A stretch of DNA of 5,114 nt from NCBI GenBank assembly GCA_947447385.1, contig CANFKN010000106.1:1-5114 (forward strand), read 5' to 3'. Made by a program: the position numbers and the translations under genes. Origin of the DNA: Microbacteriaceae bacterium. GTDB lineage: Bacteria; Actinomycetota; Actinomycetes; Actinomycetales; Microbacteriaceae. Below, in pieces: positions 1 to 4,778 of this stretch (positions are counted from its first letter, which is position 1; each line of letters starts with the position of its first letter). The notes beneath the pieces were generated by a model. It was not told where the DNA came from and did not search any database. It worked only from the letters and a program-made list of their open reading frames with translations.

Positions 1-491
1 CGCATGTTGATGTCGTGGCTGATGGTCACCGACTTCTGGTCGAAGTGCGCGCGAGCCCAGTCTTCAATCACAGCGTTGCCGGGTGCCATTGCCATCGTTA
101 GGCAACCAAACTGAATAGCCTTAGCGTGAAGGTTCTCGAGGTCTGCATCAGTAGGCAACTCGGCTGGGGTCCAACCCCAGTCAGCGGTGCCATTCACATA
201 AAACGCATAACTCGGAACGCCTTGGGAATCGATTGAAACCACGGCAAGGGTTGTTAACTCAGATGCATCAATTGCGTGGTCAAGACCCACGCCGTTGGTC
301 TGCAGGCGTTCGCGAATGATCTTGCCGAAACGGTCGTTGCTAAGTCGAGCTAAGAACTGCTGAGGTGTGCCGCGGCGGGCAAGTGCAATCGAAACGTTTG
401 CATTAGCGCCACCAACAATCGCGTTGAAAGCACCCGCCTGGTAACGGTTTTCGATTAGGTCAATGAGGGCCTCGCCAATCACCAAGATCAT
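1..491 (-). CDS. PfkB-family sugar kinase, probably fructokinase (partial, N-terminal 163 residues)
   Basis: This is the N-terminal half of a ribokinase/PfkB-fold carbohydrate kinase, which transfers phosphate from ATP to a sugar in the cytoplasm. Reading leftward from the ATG at 491, it begins MILVIGEALIDLIE, the usual first strand of the fold with the substrate-contacting Asp (D11). It continues with the glycine-rich sugar-binding segment GGANANVSIALARRG (residues 27-41) and FLARLSNDRFGKIIRERL. Further on, TTLAVVSID followed by YAFYVNGTADWGWTP is typical of bacterial fructokinases rather than ribokinases or adenosine kinases. The C-terminal half, with the GAGD anion hole and catalytic Asp, lies beyond the left edge, so activity cannot be judged. 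The start is set by AAGGAG at 501-506, 9 nt upstream. An ATG at 498 overlapping the regulator stop is in another frame. The gene is co-directional with the LacI regulator 6 nt upstream and almost certainly cotranscribed with it. Fructose as substrate is an inference from the motifs and neighbours; other hexoses are possible. Confidence 0.88.
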   Translation of the reverse strand, partial: MILVIGEALIDLIENRYQAGAFNAIVGGANANVSIALARRGTPQQFLARLSNDRFGKIIRERLQTNGVGLDHAIDASELTTLAVVSIDSQGVPSYAFYVNGTADWGWTPAELPTDADLENLHAKAIQFGCLTMAMAPGNAVIEDWARAHFDQKSVTISHDINM

Positions 492-497
492 CTGGCA

Positions 498-1595
498 TTA
501 CTCCTTATATTCAGGGTCAAGTTCTGGTCGCAAAACTAAGTTTGCCACTGACCCACGTGCGATGAGTTCGGTTGGCAAAACAATTTTCTCAGCGGGTTGG
601 CCCGGGTCTTCGATTTCGGCCAGAAGTTTTTCGACAGCAATCTGCCCAACTTGCTCAACCGGCCGACCGACCACGGTGATGCCCGGCGACATGGCAGCGA
701 GCCACTGCGAATCATCCACAGTTATTAGCGACAGGTCGCGACCCAAAACAAGCTGGCGATTGCCAGCAACTTTCAGCACAGCCAGAGCCATGTCATTGTT
801 GGAGGTCATGATGATTGTCGGAGCTTTTGGCGCGTCGAGCATTTTCGCGACCGCAGCTTCTGAAACTGAAGGGCTATCTTCGCAATAAACCCAGGTCTGG
901 GCTTTTGGCTTGATGCCCGCTTCAACGGCGGCGTTTAGAAAACCGTTGACTCGCTCTTCAATAGAAGAGATTAGAACAGCTGGGCGGTCACTACTTGCGC
1001 CTTTGACGCCGGCCGATGCAATCAAGAAGCCGAAACGTTTATGCCCGAGAGAGACGGCGTGACGCACAGCCTCTTCGGTGCCAATGAAGTCATCGGTTGT
1101 GACTGATGTCATGCGAACACCTTCAAGGCGTCTGTCGATAAGCACCACTGGAGTGCCGCCCAAACGTTTAGCTTCAAGGTGGTCGTGAACTACAGCTGTT
1201 GACGGCACAACAATCATTCCGTCAACGCGCTTTTCAATGAGAGTCTCGACAGCTCTGCGCTCTGCGGCGATGTCTTCGTCAGTGTTGGTGATCAGCACCT
1301 GATAACCGCGACCACGAGCGGCATCAACAATCGCTTTGGTGACTCGGTCGAAGAATGCATTGGTGAAGTCGGCGATGATAACCAAGCCGATGGTTTTAGT
1401 TTTGCCAACTCGCATGGCCCTGGCTAGCTCGTTTGAAACGTAACCGATTGATTCGGCTACCTCGCGAACGTGGCGAGCGGTTTCAGCATTGATGCGACCA
1501 TAGCTACTGAGCGCGCGCGAAGCAGTCGCCCGTGAGACGCCAGCTTTTTCAGCGACGTCAACGATGGTAGGTCGACCCTGTTTTGGCTGACTCAT
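498..1595 (-). CDS. LacI-family transcriptional regulator of the sugar locus
   Basis: This is a 365-residue repressor of the LacI/GalR family, slightly longer than the usual 330-350. The N-terminal helix-turn-helix (about residues 10-29) reads TIVDVAEKAGVSRATASRAL. It is followed by the hinge-helix region ending in NELARAMR (about 55-62), where Leu57 matches the minor-groove leucine of LacI. The rest is a periplasmic-binding-protein-like effector domain: IGLVIIADFTNAFF, then RVDGMIVVPS, a VLIDRR segment, LGHKRFGFL, and TSNNDMALAVLK near the C-terminus. The start at 1595 puts the helix-turn-helix at the usual place and has GAGG at 1600-1603, rather close at 4 nt. The gene is divergent from the transporter operon and immediately precedes the sugar kinase. 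A LacI-type palindrome in the shared intergenic region (1701-1720) is its likely operator, so it probably represses the importer and perhaps itself, released by the sugar or sugar phosphate. The effector is inferred from context only. Confidence 0.93.
   Translation of the reverse strand: MSQPKQGRPTIVDVAEKAGVSRATASRALSSYGRINAETARHVREVAESIGYVSNELARAMRVGKTKTIGLVIIADFTNAFFDRVTKAIVDAARGRGYQVLITNTDEDIAAERRAVETLIEKRVDGMIVVPSTAVVHDHLEAKRLGGTPVVLIDRRLEGVRMTSVTTDDFIGTEEAVRHAVSLGHKRFGFLIASAGVKGASSDRPAVLISSIEERVNGFLNAAVEAGIKPKAQTWVYCEDSPSVSEAAVAKMLDAPKAPTIIMTSNNDMALAVLKVAGNRQLVLGRDLSLITVDDSQWLAAMSPGITVVGRPVEQVGQIAVEKLLAEIEDPGQPAEKIVLPTELIARGSVANLVLRPELDPEYKE
501..506 (-). promoter_or_regulatory. Shine-Dalgarno of the kinase gene, inside the regulator's last codons
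   Basis: The sequence AAGGAG on the minus strand is the last two sense codons (Lys-Glu) of the LacI-family gene. It lies 9 nt upstream of the kinase ATG at 491. It fixes the kinase start and implies that ribosomes ending the regulator are close to the kinase initiation site, so translation may be coupled. Confidence 0.75.
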
Positions 1596-1684
1596 GCATC
1601 CTCGCTCTTGTTTGATACCTAATCGTAATTCAATGTGACGAAACCGTTATGCGAATAATTTGCTCTAATCGCGATATGTCTGCA

Positions 1685-1692
1685 ACTATAGT
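1685..1692. promoter_or_regulatory. Symmetric -10 candidate (ACTATAGT)
   Basis: The octamer ACTATAGT is its own reverse complement, so TATAGT (five of six matches to TATAAT) is read on both strands: 1687-1692 on plus and 1690-1685 on minus. A plus-strand start would fall near 1699, at the edge of the LacI-type operator. There is no convincing -35 at 16-18 bp in either direction, so this rests on the -10 match and its position alone. Confidence 0.4.
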
Positions 1693-1700
1693 ATCAAGGT

Positions 1701-1720
1701 TTGCGAGAGCGTTCTCGCAA
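1701..1720. promoter_or_regulatory. LacI-family operator palindrome
   Basis: The 20-mer TTGCGAGAGCGTTCTCGCAA has perfect 8-bp arms (TTGCGAGA / TCTCGCAA) around GCGT, with a central CG. Only one symmetric pair (G1709 with T1712) fails to match. A CG at the dyad, flanked by symmetric arms, is the standard form of LacI/GalR operators. It lies just downstream of the best TATA box and 87 bp before the binding-protein ATG, where bound repressor would block initiation or early elongation. The divergent LacI-family gene is the obvious candidate to bind it; that pairing is inferred. Confidence 0.82.
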
Positions 1721-1748
1721 GTCTCACACAAAACCAGCTAAGCGACAT

Positions 1749-1762
1749 GCAAAGCGCTCCAA
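1749..1762. promoter_or_regulatory. Possible secondary, weaker LacI-type site
   Basis: GCAAAGCGCTCCAA is centred on the palindrome AGCGCT (1753-1758), and its left half resembles a LacI/CcpA-type half-site (AARCG). The outer arms are not symmetric. It lies about 45 bp, centre to centre, from the main operator, roughly four helical turns, so cooperative binding is conceivable but unproven. Confidence 0.25.
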
Positions 1763-1807
1763 CCGGAACCTCGCCATGAAGCAGAGCAACACACTAGGAG
1801 AAAAAAT

Positions 1808-2788
1808 ATGAAGCGTACACTTCGTTCACTAGCAGTCCTTGGAACGGTTGCGGCTTTGGCCCTAACCGCATCAGGTTGCGCACAGGGTGAGAAGCAACTC
1901 ACCATTGCTTTCGTAATGGGTGCCGAGAGCGACCCATTCTTCCAGGCAATGAAGGTCGGTGCTACCGAAGAGGCAGCAGCTCAGAACGTCAAGCTTGTTT
2001 GGCAGGGCGACCCATCACACTACGACGTAGCAACTCAGGTTCCTATCGTTGACAGCGTTATCTCAACCAAGCCTGACGGTCTTGTATTGATCCCTACCGA
2101 CCCTGCAGGTCTTCAGGCATCATCAGACAAGGCTGTTGAAGCTGGCATCGTTGTTGCAAACGTTGACACCCACACCGAAGACACCAGCAAGGCTGTAATC
2201 TTCATCACTGGTGACAACGGCGACGGTGGCGCAAAGGCTGCTGACGCAATCGCAAACGCAATTGGTTACACCGATGGCGAGACCTACCAGGTTGTTGTTG
2301 GTCTAACCTCAGCAACTGCTACCACCAACGTTGGCCGTCTAGATGGCTTCAAGGCACAGGTTGCTGCGTCATACCCAGGCATCGAGATCGTTGACGTTGC
2401 CTACTCACAGTCAAACCCACAGACTGCTGCTTCAAACGTAAGCAACTGGCTAACCAAGTTCCCTAACCTAAAGGGCATCTTCGCAATCGATGGCACCAAC
2501 GCATCAGGCGCAGCTGCAGCTCTTCAGGCTAAGAACCTAGTTGGCAAGATTGCACTTGTAGGTTACGACGCTTACCCGGCAAACGTTGAGCTAATCAAGG
2601 CAGGCGTTTTCACTGCTCTTATCGCTCAAGACCCAGCTGAAGAAGCTCGTCAGGCAATTCGCGCAATCGTTGCGAAAATCCGCAACAACGAAGACCCAGC
2701 AAGCCACGACGTAGTTATTCCAAACGTAACTTTGGACGCTAACACTTCAGCTGCTGACCTAACCAAGTACACCTACGTAGCTAACTAA
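1808..2788 (+). CDS. Sugar ABC transporter substrate-binding lipoprotein (RbsB/FrcB-like)
   Basis: This 326-residue protein captures a monosaccharide outside the membrane and delivers it to the permease. The N-terminus has a basic start (MKRTLR), a hydrophobic stretch (about residues 8-20) and the lipobox ASGC, with Cys24 as the predicted lipid-anchored first residue. This is as expected for a binding protein in a monoderm. The mature part is a type I periplasmic-binding fold of the ribose-binding (Peripla_BP_4) class: LTIAFVMGAESDPFFQAM (31-48), PDGLVLIPTDPAGL (89-102), ANVDT (117-121), GRLDGF (176-181), GYDAYPANVELIKAG (252-266) and ALIAQDP (270-276). By comparison with E. coli RbsB, Phe44/45, Asp120, Arg177, Asp254 and Gln274 fall at sugar-contacting positions. 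The residue after Asp120 is Thr, where RbsB has a second contact, Arg, so the ligand may not be ribose. AGGAG at 1796-1800 lies 7 nt before the ATG. It is the first gene of the importer operon, with a hairpin after its stop. Serine codons are strongly biased (13 TCA, 5 AGC, no TCG or TCT), suggesting high expression. Confidence 0.93.
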   Translation: MKRTLRSLAVLGTVAALALTASGCAQGEKQLTIAFVMGAESDPFFQAMKVGATEEAAAQNVKLVWQGDPSHYDVATQVPIVDSVISTKPDGLVLIPTDPAGLQASSDKAVEAGIVVANVDTHTEDTSKAVIFITGDNGDGGAKAADAIANAIGYTDGETYQVVVGLTSATATTNVGRLDGFKAQVAASYPGIEIVDVAYSQSNPQTAASNVSNWLTKFPNLKGIFAIDGTNASGAAAALQAKNLVGKIALVGYDAYPANVELIKAGVFTALIAQDPAEEARQAIRAIVAKIRNNEDPASHDVVIPNVTLDANTSAADLTKYTYVAN

Positions 2789-2809
2789 TCGTTTCTAAAA
2801 ACCGATTAG
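2785..2809 (+). terminator. Intercistronic hairpin between binding-protein and permease genes
   Basis: CTAATCG (2785-2791) pairs with CGATTAG (2803-2809). With TTT/AAA added inside and one bulged C, the stem reaches about 10 bp around a CTAA loop. It overlaps the binding-protein stop codon (TAA at 2786-2788). It is A+T-rich with no clean U-tract, so it is more likely an mRNA-stabilising or partly attenuating hairpin than a full terminator. Such elements commonly let the binding protein be made in excess over permease and ATPase; that role is inferred here. Confidence 0.45.
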
Positions 2810-2831
2810 GTATCTAAAAAGAAAGTAACAA

Positions 2832-3872
2832 ATGACCGACAGCAAGCTCACAAGCCAGGGAGCCCCTAGCGGGTTCAACTGGAAACCCCTAGTAACCAAC
2901 CAAAGCACCATTCTTGTCGCCGTGATTCTGCTTCTTGCAGGCGTGTTCTCGGCTGGCAGCTATGGATCTTTCTGGGACGTCTCGGTGTTCAACAACATCT
3001 TGACTGACTGGGGCTTGATTGTGTTGCTTGCTGTCGGTCAAACCTTTGTTGTGATTAGCGGCGGAATCGACCTTTCGGTCGGTTCTACCGTTAGTCTCAG
3101 CGGTGTAGTCGCCGGTGTCGTAATGGTCAACTGGATGCACCTCGACTTGAACGTCAAAAACGAAGCAGCAATCGGCCCGCTGCTAATCGCACTATTGGTT
3201 TGCATCGCAACCGGCGTTGCAGTCGGCCTTCTAAACGCGTTCCTCGTAAATGTCGTTGGAATCGTTCCATTCATCGCAACCCTAGCCACCCTCGGTGGCG
3301 GCGCTGGTCTAGCGATTATCTGGTCGGGCGGCATGCCCCTTCAGGGCCCAAACTTTTATGGCTTGGTTAACCCAATCAAGATTGGTGAAATCAGCCTCAG
3401 CCCAATCTCTTTCGCGGTGCTTGTTGTTGCCGTCGTCGTAACGATTGCCGGCTTGTTTCTAGCAAAAGCCCGCTTTGGTCTTTACACCTATGCGATTGGC
3501 TCAAACTCGTTCGCAGCTAAAGCTGCGGGTATCAACGTTAAGCGTCACCTCACCTGGGTTTATGTTGTGTCAGGTGCTCTTTCGGGCATCGCCGGCATGT
3601 ATGCCTACACCCGTCTGGGTTCTGGTTCACCAAGCTCTGGTGCTGGCCTTGAACTTCAGGCTATTGCTGCCGTTGTTATCGGTGGCACCTCGCTTATGGG
3701 TGGTTCGGGCAAGATGCTCGGAACCATTCTTGGCGCATTCTTGCTCTATGAAGTTCAGTCGGGTCTGCTCATGGTGGGCATGGACCCAAACTGGAAGCAG
3801 GTTATCGTGGCAATCATGATCGCTGGCGCAGTAGGTATTCAAGGTTTCAGCTTCGGCCAGAGGAGAAAATAA
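2832..3872 (+). CDS. Sugar ABC transporter permease (RbsC/FrcC-like, BPD_transp_2 family)
   Basis: This 346-residue integral membrane protein is the channel of a CUT2-class carbohydrate importer. There is one permease gene, so the channel is expected to be a homodimer. After a polar N-terminal stretch of about 25 residues come hydrophobic segments at about 26-43, 58-75, 83-101, 114-139, 142-164, 190-211, 240-258 and 275-335. The family hallmark GGIDLSVGS is at 77-85. The loop YAIGSNSFAAKAAGINVKR (220-238) matches the cytoplasmic coupling region that contacts the ATPase, and AAVVIGGTSLMGGSGK follows near 280-294. The length is normal for the family. The ribosome-binding site is weak (A-rich, AGAAAG about 7 nt upstream), in contrast to the strong AGGAG of the genes either side. 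No other in-frame start lies near enough to keep the first membrane segment. Serine codons here include nine TCG, unlike the binding protein. The last codons (Arg-Arg-Lys) double as the ATPase gene's Shine-Dalgarno. Confidence 0.94.
   Translation: MTDSKLTSQGAPSGFNWKPLVTNQSTILVAVILLLAGVFSAGSYGSFWDVSVFNNILTDWGLIVLLAVGQTFVVISGGIDLSVGSTVSLSGVVAGVVMVNWMHLDLNVKNEAAIGPLLIALLVCIATGVAVGLLNAFLVNVVGIVPFIATLATLGGGAGLAIIWSGGMPLQGPNFYGLVNPIKIGEISLSPISFAVLVVAVVVTIAGLFLAKARFGLYTYAIGSNSFAAKAAGINVKRHLTWVYVVSGALSGIAGMYAYTRLGSGSPSSGAGLELQAIAAVVIGGTSLMGGSGKMLGTILGAFLLYEVQSGLLMVGMDPNWKQVIVAIMIAGAVGIQGFSFGQRRK
3861..3866 (+). promoter_or_regulatory. Shine-Dalgarno of the ATPase gene, inside the permease's last codons
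   Basis: AGGAGA forms the two Arg codons near the permease C-terminus and stands 7 nt before the ATPase ATG at 3873, which directly follows the permease TAA (3870-3872). The zero-length gap and embedded site point to coupled translation, which would help keep permease and ATPase amounts matched. Confidence 0.8.
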
Positions 3873-4646
3873 ATGACCGGCGAACTTATTTATGAAGTAA
3901 AAAACGTTTCAAAGCGTTACGGCTCAGTAGTTGCTCTTGATGGCGCTAGCCTCAAGTTACACGCCGGCGAAGTTATTGGCCTCGTTGGTGACAACGGTGC
4001 TGGCAAGTCAACTTTGGTGAAGGTGCTTTCGGGCGCTCACAAGCCAGACGGCGGCCAAATTTTCTTGGATGGCGTCGAGCGCAGCTGGGAGTCACCTCGT
4101 GACGCACTTGAGTCTGGCGTTGAGACTCTTTATCAAGACTCAGGCCTTGCTCCTCACCTAACCGTGAGCGAGAACGTGTTTCTTGGCCGCGAGAAGTACA
4201 AGAAGGGCATTCTAGGTTGGTTTGGCTTCTTGGCTAAAAAGACCATGGAGGCCGAAGCGCAAGAAGACCTTGAGAAGGTTGGCATCGCTTTTCCTTCAGC
4301 TAACCGCCCGGTTTCACAGCTTTCAGGTGGTCAGCGTCAGGCAGTAGCAATTGGCCGCGCTGTTTCTTGGGCTCGCAAGGTAATCATTCTTGACGAACCA
4401 ACCAACCACCTTGGTGCGCGTCAGGCAGGCGAAGTTCTTCAGATCATTCGCGCTGCTAAGGCAAAGGGTCTTGGCGTTATCTTCATCTCGCACACTTTGC
4501 CACACGTGCTTGAGGTAACCGACCGCATCGTTGTTTTGCGTCTTGGTCGCATCGTCAAAGATTCGCCTACTAAGGACTACAACAACGACACCCTGCTTGG
4601 CACCATCACAGGCACCATTCAGACCATCAAGGTTGAAGGCGACTAA
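3873..4646 (+). CDS. Sugar ABC transporter ATP-binding protein, single ABC domain (FrcA-like)
   Basis: This 257-residue cytoplasmic ATPase powers the importer. All nucleotide-binding elements are present: Walker A GDNGAGKST (39-47), Q-loop Gln88 in TLYQDSGLAP, signature LSGGQ (150-154), Walker B VIILDE (170-175) with catalytic Glu175, D-loop region NHLG (178-181), and H-loop His207 in FISHT. The C-terminal piece VLEVTDRIVVLRLGR is typical of ribose/fructose-class ATPases. RbsA, AraG and MglA of this class are about 500 residues with two fused ABC domains. This protein has only one domain and no second ATPase gene follows before the terminator, so it must work as a homodimer. That is how the rhizobial fructose ATPase FrcA is built, and the TN-x-LG D-loop also fits that group. 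The protein is complete and ends normally, so it is not a truncated RbsA. The fructose assignment remains an inference from this likeness and from the nearby fructokinase-like gene. Confidence 0.93.
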   Translation: MTGELIYEVKNVSKRYGSVVALDGASLKLHAGEVIGLVGDNGAGKSTLVKVLSGAHKPDGGQIFLDGVERSWESPRDALESGVETLYQDSGLAPHLTVSENVFLGREKYKKGILGWFGFLAKKTMEAEAQEDLEKVGIAFPSANRPVSQLSGGQRQAVAIGRAVSWARKVIILDEPTNHLGARQAGEVLQIIRAAKAKGLGVIFISHTLPHVLEVTDRIVVLRLGRIVKDSPTKDYNNDTLLGTITGTIQTIKVEGD

Positions 4647-4686
4647 GCGTTCACTCCAAGTTTCAAAAAGCTCCACCCTTTCATTG

Positions 4687-4724
4687 AAGCGGCCCGAGGC
4701 GAAAGTCTCGGGCCGCTTTGTTTT
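4687..4724 (+). terminator. Rho-independent terminator of the importer operon
   Basis: A 14-bp stem (4687-4700 with 4705-4718) is complete apart from one G-U pair, is G+C-rich in its core, and is capped by a GAAA tetraloop (4701-4704). It runs into TTTGTTTT (4717-4724). It lies 40 nt after the ATPase stop and separates the operon from the HAD gene, which should therefore have its own promoter. The A residues at the left base also give it some potential as a terminator on the minus strand. Confidence 0.95.
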
Positions 4725-4778
4725 AAGATTGACTCGGCTAAGAACTTCGCACCAGAGAGACCAACAGAAAGCATCGCA

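Larger units (their letters stand above)
1596..1807. promoter_or_regulatory. Divergent control region between regulator/kinase and transporter operon
   Basis: These 212 bp without a gene separate two divergent transcription units. The part near 1620-1700 is A+T-rich and contains the best TATA-like box. The part from 1701 to 1807 would be a leader of roughly 110 nt for the binding-protein mRNA if transcription starts near 1699. Elements seen are the symmetric TATAGT box (1685-1692), the main operator palindrome (1701-1720), a weaker CG-centred site (1749-1762), and two copies of the 7-mer CTAATCG (1619-1625, 1665-1671). No good -35 hexamer was found for either direction, so the promoters are only approximately placed. 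Confidence 0.7.

Noticed and set aside
496..498. Alternative kinase start ATG overlapping the regulator stop (TAATG)
   Set aside because: It is 7 nt from the ATG at 491 and in a different frame; only the frame from 491 gives the PfkB-type sequence.
463..888. A 141-codon plus-strand open frame opposite the LacI-family gene
   Set aside because: It mirrors the coding frame of a clear LacI-family protein; the Ser/Thr/Arg-rich translation shows no domain and it has no convincing ribosome-binding site.
1636..1652. CG-centred site around GAAACCGTTATGC as another LacI operator
   Set aside because: The inner left half fits loosely but the right arm does not match, so it is much weaker than the site at 1701-1720.
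1651..1663. Imperfect 13-bp palindrome GCGAATAATTTGC as a second regulator's site
   Set aside because: It has one mismatched pair, is short and A+T-rich, and nothing links it to a regulator; such sequences are common by chance in promoter DNA.
1699..1807. Riboswitch or structured regulatory RNA in the binding-protein leader
   Set aside because: Besides the operator palindrome no stable multi-stem fold, terminator or known aptamer motif was recognised.
1614..3189. CTAATCG/CGATTAG 7-mer as a dispersed regulatory repeat
   Set aside because: The 7-mer also occurs inside coding sequence (452-458, 3183-3189) as ordinary Leu-Ile codons, so only the longer 12-mer match is reported as notable.
4729..4757. 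Promoter for the HAD gene with -35 TTGACT at 4729-4734
   Set aside because: The -35 is a five-of-six match, but at 16-18 bp the -10 position reads CCAGAG or similar, with no TATA-like box, so a promoter is not supported as a feature.
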